From NCBI RefSeq assembly GCF_000469385.1, contig NZ_KI271301.1, positions 46,030-84,407 on the forward strand: a stretch of DNA of 38,378 nucleotides, in the 5' to 3' direction. Source of the DNA: Leptotrichia sp. oral taxon 879 str. F0557. GTDB lineage: Bacteria; Fusobacteriota; Fusobacteriia; Fusobacteriales; Leptotrichiaceae. Under the pieces are notes generated by a model, which made no database searches, was not told where the DNA came from, and saw only the letters and a list, made by a program, of their open reading frames with translations. This document shows positions 8,301-17,763 of this stretch, piece by piece (position 1 is the stretch's first letter; every line of letters begins with the position of its first letter). Both the position numbers and the translations under genes were made by a program.

Positions 8301-9638
8301 TTATCCTATCAAAATGTCTTCCTTTGGATAAACATATCTTCCTTTTGGATTTTTCATTCTGGACAAGGCCAATGTTATTGTTAGTGGCCCGACTCGTCCA
8401 ACAAACATCGTAATCATAATTAACAGTTTAGAGATGCTCGATAATTGCGGCGTTAAATCCCGTGATAATCCCACCGTTCCAAAAGCAGATACCAGTTCAA
8501 ATCCTAATTCTATAACTCTTATATCCTCCAGCCAAATTAATAAAAATAATACTACAGCAACATACATAATTGATATAAAAACAATAACCATAGCTTTATT
8601 ATATATTTTCCAGCTGATTCTTCTCTTGTTGTATTCCAGATGTTCCTTATTTTTTATAGTTGTAACTATTCCAAAAAGTATCAATCCGGCTGTAGTAGTT
8701 TTTATTCCACCACCTGTTGAGCCAGGTGAGGCTCCGATAAACATTAATACTACAAACAGAAAAACTGTAGGTTCCCGCAGTTCAGCTATGGAAATTGTAT
8801 TAAATCCAGCCGTTCTTGTTGTTACACTTTGAAAAAAGGCGGCTCCTATCTTTTCAAAAAATGGCAATGTTCCTAATGTTTTATTGTTTGAATATTCTAG
8901 GATAAATGTTATAATTGTCCCAAATATTATTAGAAAAATTGACATTTTTATAGCTATTCTTGTAGTAGTAGTAAGCCTTTTATCTTTTTTTAGAAAATAT
9001 TGATAAATATTAAGAATTGCTGCAAAACCTATTCCACCTAAAAAAATTAAGACAGGAATTACAGTGTTTATTATTATACTGTTTTTAAAATCACTTAAAT
9101 TATTTGAAAATAATGCAAACCCGGCATTACAAAATGCGGAAATAGAATGAAATATAGCATAATAAGCCGCTGTCTTATAATCAAATATTTTTATAAATTT
9201 TAAAAATAATATTACAGCCCCGATAATTTCTATTATAAAAACCGTAGTCAAAACTTTTTTTCCAAATTTTTGTATTTCAAATGTTGTATTTGTGTTTATA
9301 TCTTCCTGTATCAATTTTTTAGTAAAATATCCAACTTTTTTTGAAATCATTGTTACAACTATTGTTGAGAAGGTGATAATTCCAATTCCACCAAGCTGAA
9401 TTAATACCATAATAACTGTTTTTCCAAATAAATTATAGACTTTGCTCACATCATTTACTGTAAGTCCCGTTACACAAACAGCCGACGTTGCCGTAAACAT
9501 ACCCTCAAGTAAATTTGTCTTTTGTCCATTTTCTATTGCAATTGGCAAAGAAAGCAAAAAGCCGCCTATTAATATAATTATTACGAATGATACTAAAATT
9601 ACGGTGTAAGGGGAAATTTCCTTTTGTTTTCCTAACAT
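8301..9638 (-). CDS. ktrB: K+ transporter membrane subunit, TrkH/KtrB family
   Basis: Integral-membrane potassium (possibly Na+-coupled) translocating subunit. The 445 residues contain four pore-loop repeats with the selectivity glycines: TSAVCVTGLTV, HSISAFCNAGFALF, VTTRTAGFNTISI and VSAFGTVGLSRD. Many hydrophobic helices lie between them, giving the 8-TM plus 4 P-loop fold of the superfamily. Fewer residues than E. coli TrkH (about 483) and the pairing with a 220-residue RCK subunit argue for KtrB. An AGGAG site precedes the ATG. It is the penultimate gene of the der-permease-marR-ktrB-ktrA run. Confidence 0.94.
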   Translation of the reverse strand: MLGKQKEISPYTVILVSFVIIILIGGFLLSLPIAIENGQKTNLLEGMFTATSAVCVTGLTVNDVSKVYNLFGKTVIMVLIQLGGIGIITFSTIVVTMISKKVGYFTKKLIQEDINTNTTFEIQKFGKKVLTTVFIIEIIGAVILFLKFIKIFDYKTAAYYAIFHSISAFCNAGFALFSNNLSDFKNSIIINTVIPVLIFLGGIGFAAILNIYQYFLKKDKRLTTTTRIAIKMSIFLIIFGTIITFILEYSNNKTLGTLPFFEKIGAAFFQSVTTRTAGFNTISIAELREPTVFLFVVLMFIGASPGSTGGGIKTTTAGLILFGIVTTIKNKEHLEYNKRRISWKIYNKAMVIVFISIMYVAVVLFLLIWLEDIRVIELGFELVSAFGTVGLSRDLTPQLSSISKLLIMITMFVGRVGPLTITLALSRMKNPKGRYVYPKEDILIG

Positions 9639-9682
9639 CAGAATCTCCTAACTTTCTGTTTATATAAAATTATTTTTAATTT

Positions 9683-10174
9683 TTAAATGATCCAAAAATC
9701 AAAATCTTCGCTTATCTTGTCATATTTCTTGTCTTTACCTAATATATCTGCAAATTCCTTGAAATCTTCCCCTTTTTTTCTCAAATATTCTTCATTTCCA
9801 ACAACTTCTTCTATTTTTTCCGAAATTCCGTGCCATGCTTTGTAAATATTAGGCATTATTTTAAGTCCTTCTTCCGTTATTTTTGTAAATGAATTCTTTC
9901 CAGATTTTTTTCTTTCTACATATCCTTTTGAAACAAGCTTGTCAACAAATCTTGTAACTGTTGAAGGTGCTATGGCAAGTGCTTCTGAAATTTGATTTAC
10001 TGTAAGTCCATTTTCCTCTTCTTTCAAAATAATCATAAGAAAGCCATGTGTTGGATAAATATCCAATTTTTCGAATGATTCTTCCGCTATTTTGTTTACC
10101 ATTCTAAACATTTTTGAAATTGTAAAATAAATACATTTTTGAATTTCCATCTTTCCATTGTTAATCATAAACAT
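9683..10174 (-). CDS. MarR-family transcriptional regulator
   Basis: A winged-helix repressor/activator of the MarR family. The core is visible at about residues 50-115: DIYPTHGFLMIILKEEENGLTVNQISEALAIAPSTVTRFVDKLVSKGYVERKKSGKNS, that is helix-turn-helix, then the beta wing with a basic RKKSGKNS tip. I choose the ATG at 10174 because the AAGGA site lies 7 bases before it; a GTG two codons upstream is only 1 base from that site. The gene sits between the AI-2E-family permease and the K+ transporter, all on the same strand with gaps of 24 and 44 bases. It may therefore regulate that operon; the ligand is unknown. Confidence 0.9.
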   Translation of the reverse strand: MFMINNGKMEIQKCIYFTISKMFRMVNKIAEESFEKLDIYPTHGFLMIILKEEENGLTVNQISEALAIAPSTVTRFVDKLVSKGYVERKKSGKNSFTKITEEGLKIMPNIYKAWHGISEKIEEVVGNEEYLRKKGEDFKEFADILGKDKKYDKISEDFDFWII

Positions 10175-10198
10175 AATCACATCCTTATTTTTACTTTT

Positions 10199-11401
10199 TT
10201 ATTTGTTTTTTTCCATATATTTTTCCCAATAGAATAGCCATGTCAATTTAACTACGATATACACAGGAATAGCAATGAATGCTCCCCCGATCCCAAATAA
10301 CGCTCCTCCAATAAGAACTACCAAGAGTGTCGTAATTGGGTGCATTTTTACAGATTTTCCTGTCAGCCATGGTTTTACTATATTCGCCTCTATTGTCTGA
10401 ACAATCGTAATTAGTACTACTATCAGAATTACCAGCTTAAACGACTTTGTAAAAGCATACAATATTGCTGGAATAAGCCCAATAAACGGTCCAATAAACG
10501 GTATTACATTTCCAAACCCTACAATTATCGAAAAAAGCATACTATAATCCATTTTTAGAAAGTAAAATATAACAAATGACACAACTCCGACTATCATACT
10601 GTCAAGTGCCGTTACAAGAATGTATTTTCCAATAGTTTCATCCATATGTTTTATAAGGACTATCATATCCTCCCTGTTCATATTACGTAAAATTCGTTTT
10701 ACCCCATTTTCAATATTATCATAGCTGAAAATCAGCATTATAGTAAAAATAGGCGTCATAAATAATAAACTAAATGTACTACTTATCAACGAAAAGCTTG
10801 AGCTTACAACTGTTATAGCATTAGATACAATTGCATCCTTAGAACTCATAATCGAACTTCGTAAGTCAATATTATTACTTTCAAGAAAACCAAAAAAGTT
10901 GTTTTGTAGTTTTTCCTGATTTTTTAATAAAAAGTCTATAAGACTTGATATTTGTTTTGTAATTATTGGCACAATCGTCAAAATTATATAAAGAAAAATT
11001 ATAAAGAATACTGATAATACTATTAAAATCGCAACAGTTCGATTTAACTTGTATTTTTCTTTTTTATTTTTATTGGAAAGTTCATTGAACAATTTCATTT
11101 TTTTACTTCTTTCTTCATTGTCCACACCCATTTTTTCAATTTTTTCGAGCTCATCCAGTTTACTATTCTTTATAAAATTTTCATTTTTATCTTTTTTACT
11201 AATCATATCAATAAAAGGCATAAGACAGTACACTATTACAAACGACAAAATAAAGGGAAAAATGGTACTTGTAACCATTCGTATTGATTTTGCAAAATTA
11301 TCATAAACCTTAAAAAACAATAAAAGTGTCCAAAGTGATAAAACCACAACAATTAGTACATTTCTTAGTTTTAATAATTTTTCTTCATCATAAAACTTCA
11401 T
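10199..11401 (-). CDS. AI-2E family transporter (PerM/YhhT type)
   Basis: A 400-residue polytopic inner-membrane protein of the AI-2E transporter family. Members export or exchange small solutes; autoinducer-2 export is shown for only some, and others act as Na+/H+ antiporters. Two N-terminal helices (LRNVLIVVVLSLWTLLLFF and a second around residues 38-60) are followed by a charged cytoplasmic insert (residues about 70-115, rich in Lys/Glu). A third helix, a helical middle domain and the conserved C-terminal set follow: FGNVIPFIGPFIGLIPAILYA, then ANIVKPWLTGKSVKMHP and LLVVLIGGALFGIGGAFIAIP. The start is supported by AAAGGAAG. It is 27 bases downstream of der and 24 upstream of marR. The substrate is not known. 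Confidence 0.9.
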   Translation of the reverse strand: MKFYDEEKLLKLRNVLIVVVLSLWTLLLFFKVYDNFAKSIRMVTSTIFPFILSFVIVYCLMPFIDMISKKDKNENFIKNSKLDELEKIEKMGVDNEERSKKMKLFNELSNKNKKEKYKLNRTVAILIVLSVFFIIFLYIILTIVPIITKQISSLIDFLLKNQEKLQNNFFGFLESNNIDLRSSIMSSKDAIVSNAITVVSSSFSLISSTFSLLFMTPIFTIMLIFSYDNIENGVKRILRNMNREDMIVLIKHMDETIGKYILVTALDSMIVGVVSFVIFYFLKMDYSMLFSIIVGFGNVIPFIGPFIGLIPAILYAFTKSFKLVILIVVLITIVQTIEANIVKPWLTGKSVKMHPITTLLVVLIGGALFGIGGAFIAIPVYIVVKLTWLFYWEKYMEKNK

Positions 11402-11428
11402 TTATTCTTCCTTTCTATTCGTTAATAT

Positions 11429-12754
11429 CTATCCAAAGGACTTGTCACTTTTCTTATTAAACACAATATCAATCGGACACCCTTCAAATCCAAAATATTC
11501 TCTTAATTTATTTTCAATATATCTTTGATAAGAAAAATGTATTAATTCTGGATTGTTCGCAAAAAATGCAAATTTTGGCGGTGCCTGACTTACCTGTGTC
11601 GCATAATTTATTTTTACTGCCCGCCCTTTTCTTGTAGGTACTGGATTCTGTGCTATCATTTCTGCCAAGATCTGATTCAATAGTCCAGTTGATATCTTTT
11701 TATGGTATTCTTCATTGATAAATTTAGCCTGTTCTAGTATATTCAACGTTCTTTTCCCAGTCAATGCCGAAATTGTAACAATCGGAGCATAATCTAAAAA
11801 TGCTAAGTCTGCTTTTATCAAAGCCGTAAATTCCTTCACACTGTTGTTATCCTTTTCAATCAAATCCCATTTGTTTACTGCAATAATAATCGGCTTTCTC
11901 TCCTCATAAATCATCCCCGCTATTCTTTTATCCTGATCTGTCAAAAGTTCTGTTGCATCTAGCATCAACACACACACATCTGCCCTTTTTATAGCTTTTA
12001 TTGCACGTAACACACTGTAATATTCAATGTCATCTTCCACTTTCGATTTTCTACGGATTCCCGCTGTATCAATTAATGTATAAGTTTCTCCGTTATATCT
12101 CAAACTCGAGTCAATTGAATCTCTAGTCGTTCCGGCAATATCACTTACAATCGAACGTTCTTCATTTAAAAGCTTATTTACAAGTGAAGATTTTCCAGCA
12201 TTTGGTCTTCCAAGAATTGCAATATTAAGTCCTTCTTCTGTCCGTTTTATTTTCTTATCCTCAAATTTATTAATTACAGCATCAAGTAAATCTCCTAAAT
12301 TAGTCTTATGCTCCCCAGAAATTCCAATAACTTCTTCAAATCCTAGTCCATAAAATTCAAAAATATTTTCCTGGTCACGCATATAATTGTCAATCTTGTT
12401 TACAGCTACAACAACCTTTTTATCCTGCCTTCTAAGCACAGTTGCCACATCCTCGTCAAGCCCAGTAATCCCAGCTTTTCCATCTACCAGAAATATAATT
12501 ACGTCCGCCTCGTCAATTGCAACCTGTGCCTGCTGCTTAATTTTCCCCATCATAAAGTCTTCTGTACGTGGCTCAAGCCCTCCAGTATCTACCAAGATAA
12601 ACTCTTTTCCGCTCCACTCCATCTCACGATAAAGCCTATCTCTAGTAACTCCTGGCTCATCCTTCACGATAGACAGCCTGTCACCCACGAGCTTATTAAA
12701 TAACGTTGATTTTCCCACATTAGGTCTACCAACAATCGCTACTGTATGTTTCAT
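11429..12754 (-). CDS. der: Ribosome biogenesis GTPase Der (EngA)
   Basis: Essential double GTPase required for maturation of the 50S ribosomal subunit. Two consecutive GTP-binding domains are clear: the first with GRPNVGKS, DTGG and NKID, the second with GRPNAGKS, DTAG and NKWD. A C-terminal KH-like domain follows, with the typical PPKFAFFANNPELIHFSYQRYIEN and NKLREYFGFEGCPI segments. The start is set by a perfect GGAGG five bases before the ATG at 12754; a TTG four codons upstream overlaps the ribosome binding site and is unlikely. It is the first gene of the minus-strand run ending with the K+ transporter. A 239-base AT-rich gap upstream holds the rnj operon terminator but no promoter I can place firmly. 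Confidence 0.97.
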   Translation of the reverse strand: MKHTVAIVGRPNVGKSTLFNKLVGDRLSIVKDEPGVTRDRLYREMEWSGKEFILVDTGGLEPRTEDFMMGKIKQQAQVAIDEADVIIFLVDGKAGITGLDEDVATVLRRQDKKVVVAVNKIDNYMRDQENIFEFYGLGFEEVIGISGEHKTNLGDLLDAVINKFEDKKIKRTEEGLNIAILGRPNAGKSSLVNKLLNEERSIVSDIAGTTRDSIDSSLRYNGETYTLIDTAGIRRKSKVEDDIEYYSVLRAIKAIKRADVCVLMLDATELLTDQDKRIAGMIYEERKPIIIAVNKWDLIEKDNNSVKEFTALIKADLAFLDYAPIVTISALTGKRTLNILEQAKFINEEYHKKISTGLLNQILAEMIAQNPVPTRKGRAVKINYATQVSQAPPKFAFFANNPELIHFSYQRYIENKLREYFGFEGCPIDIVFNKKSDKSFG

Positions 12755-12945
12755 ATTTTCCTCCAATTTTCTATTTATTTTTTCCCTTTAAATTATTAAT
12801 TCAATTTTATTTAATTTTCCTAACTTTTATCAATCTCCTCTCAAAAATATTCAAATAATTTTAGAAAAATTTGAATATACAATATATTTTATCATATTTT
12901 TTGTATTTTTATTAGTCTTTTTAGCTAAAATCCTTTAAAACTTAT

Positions 12946-12980
12946 AAAAAATCACAGCTAACTTAATAACTGTGATTTTT
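12946..12980 (-). terminator. Terminator of the rsfS-mrdA-rnj-yhbY-DUF212 run
   Basis: An 11-bp perfect inverted repeat, AAAAATCACAG and CTGTGATTTTT, with a 12-base loop. It is followed on the minus strand by a T-run and lies 14 bases beyond the DUF212 stop. Confidence 0.85.
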
Positions 12981-12993
12981 ACATTAAAAATAT

Positions 12994-13455
12994 TTAGCCC
13001 AATATATAGCCCTTAAATAAAAGTCCTACGACAACTCCTAGTACACTTCCCCAAAATACTTCTATTGGAGTATGTCCCAGCAACTCCTTAAATTTTTCAT
13101 TGATTATTTCTATTCCTTCATGATGTTCAATTGCTTCTATAAGTGTATTCAAAGCTTTCGCATGTTTTCCAGCTTGCTGACGTACTCCTGTCGCATCATA
13201 CAGGACAATTCCAGCAAATACCATGGAAATTGCAAATTCAATGGAATTAAGTCCCTTTAGTAAAGATACACCTGTTACAAGAGAAACAACTGTTGAAGCA
13301 TGAGAACTCGGCATACCACCAGTTTGGATAAGTCTTGCCCACTGAGGTTTCTGTCCCTTGAATACAGGAAAAAAAACTTTGTAAAACTGTGCTAAAAAGC
13401 ACGAAATCGCTGCAACATCAAGTAGTCTATTTCCAAACAGTATTCCTCCACTCAT
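12994..13455 (-). CDS. Divergent PAP2 family membrane protein (DUF212, YuiD-like)
   Basis: A 153-residue integral-membrane protein of the DUF212 / divergent PAP2 family. The phosphatase-like signature is intact: GGMPSSHAST (residues about 47-56), YDATGVRQQAGKHA and the C-terminal ELLGHTPIEVFWGSVLG. Hydrophobic helices lie around residues 8-30, 58-75, 80-95 and 133-150. By analogy with PAP2 lipid phosphatases it may act on a polyprenyl or lipid phosphate, but no activity is established for this subfamily that I know of. It is the last gene before the terminator, 25 bases after yhbY. Confidence 0.9.
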   Translation of the reverse strand: MSGGILFGNRLLDVAAISCFLAQFYKVFFPVFKGQKPQWARLIQTGGMPSSHASTVVSLVTGVSLLKGLNSIEFAISMVFAGIVLYDATGVRQQAGKHAKALNTLIEAIEHHEGIEIINEKFKELLGHTPIEVFWGSVLGVVVGLLFKGYILG

Positions 13456-13480
13456 TTATTTTTTCCTCTCTATTTTCTTT

Positions 13481-13816
13481 TTATTTTATTTTTTTACTTT
13501 TTTTAAACTCATTAAATTCAGGTGTAATTTTTGCATCCTTTTTATTTTTAGGCTTAAAAAATATCAGTACTTTTCCTATTTTATCTACAAAAACTGATTT
13601 TGTTTTCTGAGCAATTTCATCTCCCATTTCCCTGTCAAATTCAATCGATGAATTTTGCAATATTTTCACTTTTATCAATTCTCTTTTTTTCACAACTTCT
13701 GCAATTGACTTTAATACATTTTCATCAATTCCATCCTTTCCAATTCTTACAATTGGATCCAAGTTATGTGCCAATTTCTTTAAAAAAGCTCTCTCTTTAC
13801 TTGAAAGCTGTATCAT
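13481..13816 (-). CDS. yhbY: YhbY family RNA-binding protein (CRM domain)
   Basis: A small CRM-domain protein that associates with pre-50S ribosomal particles in other bacteria. Family features include the N-terminal KERAFLKKLAHNLDPIVRIGKDGID (KxL...L.P.v.IGK.G), the helical NVLKSIAEVVKKRELIKVKIL and the AQKTKSVFVDKIGKVLIFFKP segment. The C-terminal tail is Lys-rich. The start codon lies one base after the TAG stop of rnj, and its ribosome binding site (GGAGG) is inside the last codons of rnj, so translation is probably coupled. The grouping with an RNase, RsfS and Der fits ribosome and RNA metabolism. Confidence 0.92.
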   Translation of the reverse strand: MIQLSSKERAFLKKLAHNLDPIVRIGKDGIDENVLKSIAEVVKKRELIKVKILQNSSIEFDREMGDEIAQKTKSVFVDKIGKVLIFFKPKNKKDAKITPEFNEFKKSKKIK

Positions 13817-13817
13817 T

Positions 13818-15689
13818 CTAAACCTCCATTATAATTGGTAAAATAATAGGCTCTCTATCTGTTTCTTTATTTAGGAACTCTCCTATTTTCGCTCTTATTC
13901 TCTGTTTAATCTTACCAATCTCTTTTATTCCTTCATTTTCCATGCTGCTAAGTTCCATCTTAATCAGCTCTTTTGTTTCTGATAATAAGCTTTCTGCATC
14001 TTTATTATACACAAAACCACGTGTTACAAGCTCAACTTGTTTATTAAACTTACCATTTCTATATTGAGAAATCGAAATAATAACTATTCCGTCATCTGCT
14101 AGATTTTGTCTATCTTTCAATACAGCATTCCCAATATCTCCAATTCCAAATCCATCGATAAATGTCGCACCACTAGGTACTTTTCCTGCTGTTCTGAATT
14201 TAGTTTTCGACAATTCCAGTTTTGCTCCATTCTCTGATAAAATAACATTTTTTTCAGGTACTCCTACTGCAACTGCCAATTCCTTATGTTTTTTTATCAT
14301 TGCATATTCTCCGTGTACAGGCAGGAAAAATTTAGGTTTTACTAGATTTAACATAAGTTTCTGTTCTTCCTGGCATCCATGTCCTGATACGTGTATTCCA
14401 ATTCCTTTTTCAAATACAACATCTGCATTACGTTTCATAAGCTGATTTATATTTTTAGTTGCTGCTTTTTCATTTCCAGGAATAGGCGTTGCCGAAATTA
14501 CAACTGTATCTCCTTCTCTCAAAGAAATATGCTTATGTGTTCCATTTGCAATTCTTGAAAGAGCTGCAAGCGGTTCTCCCTGTGTTCCTGTACACAGGAT
14601 AAGTACTTTATTTGCTGGATAAGTTTCAACTTTATCAATGTCAATCATTATATCTTTTGGTATTTTCAAATATCCAAGATTTGAACATATTTCAAAGATT
14701 TTTACCATGCTTCTTCCGTCAATCGCAATTTTTCTTCCATGTTTTAATGCAATATTTACGATTTGCTGTAATCTATGCACATGTGAAGCAAATGCAGCTA
14801 AAATAATTCTTCCATCAGCCTTTGCAAATTCATCTTTCAAGCTTTCCCCAACTGTTCTTTCTGATGGTGTAAATCCAGGAATTTGTGCATTTGTACTATC
14901 CGATAGCAATAAATCTACACCTTCTTCACCTAACTGAGCCAATCTTCCAAAATCAAATCCTTCTCCATCAACGGGCGTTAAGTCTACCTTAAAATCTCCA
15001 GAATGTAAAATTGTTGCTGCCGGAGTCTTTATACAAATTGCATAACAGTCTGCAATACTGTGTGTTACACTTATAAATTCAACTGTAAAATATTTTGAGA
15101 CTTTTAAGATTGTTCTCCCACTAATTACTTTTTCTTTCGGTAATTTTGCATCTTTTTTCTCAAATTTTGCTTTTGCAAGAGCAAGTGTTAATCTTCCACC
15201 ATACATCGGTATATTTTCTGTCCCTAATTTTTGGTAAAAATAAGGGATTGCTCCTATATGATCTTCATGTCCATGTGTCAAAAGTAAGCCTTTTATTTTG
15301 TGTCTGTTTGATTCTAGATATGAAAAATCTGGAATTATGACATCTATCCCCAAATGCTCATCTTCTGGAAAAGTGAGCCCTGCATCCACTACAATAATTT
15401 CATCTTTATATTGAAAAGCTGTCATATTTTTTCCAACTTCCTCAATACCTCCAAGTGGAATTACATACATCTTTTCTTCTTTTCCATCCACTTCCTTGTC
15501 TATATGTCTATTCCTGTCGTTTACTCTTGGAATATAACGTATTTCATTTTTTTCATCTAAATGTCTTCGGTTCGTGCTTTTTCTTCTAAATCTTTTCATT
15601 CCAGATTTTATTTTATTAATCTCTTCTTTTTTAGAAAAGTTTCTTTTAAAAGTTTGATTTCCGAACTCATTTTTTTCTTTTTCTGACAT
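13818..15689 (-). CDS. rnj: Ribonuclease J
   Basis: Metallo-beta-lactamase/beta-CASP ribonuclease with 5'-3' exo- and endonuclease activity, a main enzyme of mRNA decay and rRNA processing in bacteria lacking RNase E. The zinc motif HGHEDH is at residues 139-144, followed by LHSGDFKVD, the beta-CASP segments LLLSDSTNAQIPGFTPSE and SHVHRLQQI, and the distal histidine motifs SGHGCQEEQ and PVHGEYAMIKKH. The C-terminal domain reads TRGFVYNKDAESLL. At 623 residues it is about 70 longer than typical because of a basic N-terminal extension (residues 1-72, rich in Lys and Arg, with KRFRRKSTNRRH). That extension may be an extra RNA- or ribosome-binding tail. An AAGGAGG site precedes the ATG. Confidence 0.96.
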   Translation of the reverse strand: MSEKEKNEFGNQTFKRNFSKKEEINKIKSGMKRFRRKSTNRRHLDEKNEIRYIPRVNDRNRHIDKEVDGKEEKMYVIPLGGIEEVGKNMTAFQYKDEIIVVDAGLTFPEDEHLGIDVIIPDFSYLESNRHKIKGLLLTHGHEDHIGAIPYFYQKLGTENIPMYGGRLTLALAKAKFEKKDAKLPKEKVISGRTILKVSKYFTVEFISVTHSIADCYAICIKTPAATILHSGDFKVDLTPVDGEGFDFGRLAQLGEEGVDLLLSDSTNAQIPGFTPSERTVGESLKDEFAKADGRIILAAFASHVHRLQQIVNIALKHGRKIAIDGRSMVKIFEICSNLGYLKIPKDIMIDIDKVETYPANKVLILCTGTQGEPLAALSRIANGTHKHISLREGDTVVISATPIPGNEKAATKNINQLMKRNADVVFEKGIGIHVSGHGCQEEQKLMLNLVKPKFFLPVHGEYAMIKKHKELAVAVGVPEKNVILSENGAKLELSKTKFRTAGKVPSGATFIDGFGIGDIGNAVLKDRQNLADDGIVIISISQYRNGKFNKQVELVTRGFVYNKDAESLLSETKELIKMELSSMENEGIKEIGKIKQRIRAKIGEFLNKETDREPIILPIIMEV

Positions 15690-15715
15690 TTAGTAAACAC
15701 CTCCTTATTTTTATT

Positions 15716-17686
15716 TTATCTTTTTACCAAATTTTTATTATTTGCTTGCTGTTTTTTCTTTTCTTCTTCTTCTCGCTTTTTCTGCATTTCTGCTTGAGCT
15801 TTTTTTATAACGTATTTATCTCTGTATTTCAATATAAATTTAAGAGCCATGTTTCCAGAAGCTACTCCTCCATATCCTCCACCTTCAACTATTGATACAA
15901 ATACAATTTCTGGATTGTCTGACGGAAAATACCCTGCTATCCACGAATGATGATCCTTAAATCCTGAATTCTGTGCTGTACCCGTTTTTGCAGAAACTGG
16001 ATATCCTTCAATTTTTAATAGCTTTGCAGTTCCTCCATAACCACTTACAGGTAGTTTTAAGGCATTTTGCAATAATTTTAGATTTTTTGCACTTACATTC
16101 AACTTTCTTTGAATTTTTGGCATATTATTTTCAACTTTTCCAGTATAGCTTACAAATCTATCAATAAGTGTAGGTTTTAGCTGAACTCCATTATTTGCAA
16201 TTGCCTGATATGCTGAAGCTATCTGTATTGGCGTAACTAGAACATATCCTTGCCCAATTGACATGTTTATCAAATCTCCCGGCAGCCATTTTTGATCCTG
16301 TTTTTTCTTAAATCTATTTTTCTTCCATTCAGGACTCGGTAAAGTACCGACCATTTCTCCAGGAATATCAATCCCTGTTTTAGCTCCTATTCCAAATTCC
16401 TTTGCATATTTTACGATATTTTTTACTCCAGCCTTTTGAGAAAATACATAATAATACGTATTTACAGATTGCTCAATAGATTTTGCAAAATTAGTAACTC
16501 CATTTCCTGATTTATGTGAATCTCTAAAAATAAGATTTCCATATCTGTACTGTCCTGTCGAAGTTACAGTTTCAGTTGGAGAAATTCCAGATTCCAGTAT
16601 TCCCATCCCAGTAATCGCCTTGAAAGTTGATCCTGGTGGATAAAGTCCTGCGATACCTTTATTTACGAGAGGTTTTGCCTTTGAATTTACAAGTTCATTC
16701 CATTGATTGTCAGGTATTCTTGAACTCAAAAGATTTAGACTGATTTCTGGATTACTTACAAATGCAATAATTTTCCCAGTTTTAGCTTCCATTGCGATAA
16801 ATGCTCCACTTTTTCCTTCAAAAGCTTCTGTCATATATTTCTGAAGCTCCATGTCAATAGAAAGATAAATATTTTTTCCTGCAACGCTCTCACTTGTTTC
16901 CACTTGTCTTATAACATTTCCTTTAGCATCAACTTCTACATTTTCTTTCCCGTCCTGCCCCTTCATTTCCTTGTCATAAGAACGTTCCACACCTTTTTTA
17001 CCAATTAGGTCGCTATTTCTGTAGCCATCCTTTTTCAGCTGCTCGTATTCCTTTTCACTAATTGGTTTTACATATCCAATAACATGTGAAGCAAGTGAAT
17101 CTTCTGGATAAAATCTTTTATTATATTCAACAATATCAATTCTGTCATTATCAATCTTTTCAATTGCTCTTAATGCCACTTGCTTATCCAAATCTTCAAT
17201 AACAAGTATCTTTTTATCCGTTCCCATTCTCTGCTGCTTAAAGAATCTATCTATTAAATAATCTACTGGATAAGCTGTTAGCTGGCTTATCTTGTTTATA
17301 TCAAATATTGTCTCTCTAATACGTTTAGCAACTGCAGGACGTTCGCTAGAAAGTCTTGCATCAATTTCTTGTACTGTTTTCATATTCTTCACTTCATTTA
17401 GAAGTGCCAAATCTTTTGGTTCCAGAGTATGAGTATGTGAATGTATCAGTTGGTAACCTGTGGTATTTTTGGCAAGAAGTTTTCCTTCCCTATCATAGAT
17501 TTCTCCACGTGTTGCTTTTATTATATTTGTTCTAATTCTATTTTGTAACGCTTGTTCTGCATATTGTGAAGCATTTAATATCTGCAATGAAAACAGTTGT
17601 ATCACCATAATTAAAAAAACTATTCCCACAAGAATGAGAAAGGCGACAAACCGTATGCTTTTTTCTTCTTTATCTAATTCTCTCAT
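15716..17686 (-). CDS. mrdA: Penicillin-binding protein 2 (elongasome transpeptidase)
   Basis: Class B PBP that cross-links peptidoglycan during side-wall growth together with RodA. An N-terminal cytoplasmic stretch and one transmembrane helix (FVAFLILVGIVFLIMVIQLF) are followed by the PBP dimerisation domain (TRGEIYDREGKLLAKN). The transpeptidase domain then has all three catalytic motifs: STFK (serine at about residue 353 counted from this start), SVN (about 407-409) and KTGTAQ (about 567). The C-terminus is a Lys/Glu/Gln-rich tail. I choose the ATG at 17686 because AGAGGA lies 6 bases before it; an ATG five codons further up lacks a good ribosome binding site. No mreBCD or rodA is adjacent; rsfS lies 77 bases upstream and rnj 26 downstream. 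Confidence 0.95.
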   Translation of the reverse strand: MRELDKEEKSIRFVAFLILVGIVFLIMVIQLFSLQILNASQYAEQALQNRIRTNIIKATRGEIYDREGKLLAKNTTGYQLIHSHTHTLEPKDLALLNEVKNMKTVQEIDARLSSERPAVAKRIRETIFDINKISQLTAYPVDYLIDRFFKQQRMGTDKKILVIEDLDKQVALRAIEKIDNDRIDIVEYNKRFYPEDSLASHVIGYVKPISEKEYEQLKKDGYRNSDLIGKKGVERSYDKEMKGQDGKENVEVDAKGNVIRQVETSESVAGKNIYLSIDMELQKYMTEAFEGKSGAFIAMEAKTGKIIAFVSNPEISLNLLSSRIPDNQWNELVNSKAKPLVNKGIAGLYPPGSTFKAITGMGILESGISPTETVTSTGQYRYGNLIFRDSHKSGNGVTNFAKSIEQSVNTYYYVFSQKAGVKNIVKYAKEFGIGAKTGIDIPGEMVGTLPSPEWKKNRFKKKQDQKWLPGDLINMSIGQGYVLVTPIQIASAYQAIANNGVQLKPTLIDRFVSYTGKVENNMPKIQRKLNVSAKNLKLLQNALKLPVSGYGGTAKLLKIEGYPVSAKTGTAQNSGFKDHHSWIAGYFPSDNPEIVFVSIVEGGGYGGVASGNMALKFILKYRDKYVIKKAQAEMQKKREEEEKKKQQANNKNLVKR

Positions 17687-17763
17687 AATTTTCCTCTTCA
17701 TATTTTATTGCATTTTTTCCTCAATTAAACACCTTAAAATACACCATTTAAATAAGACTGTGC

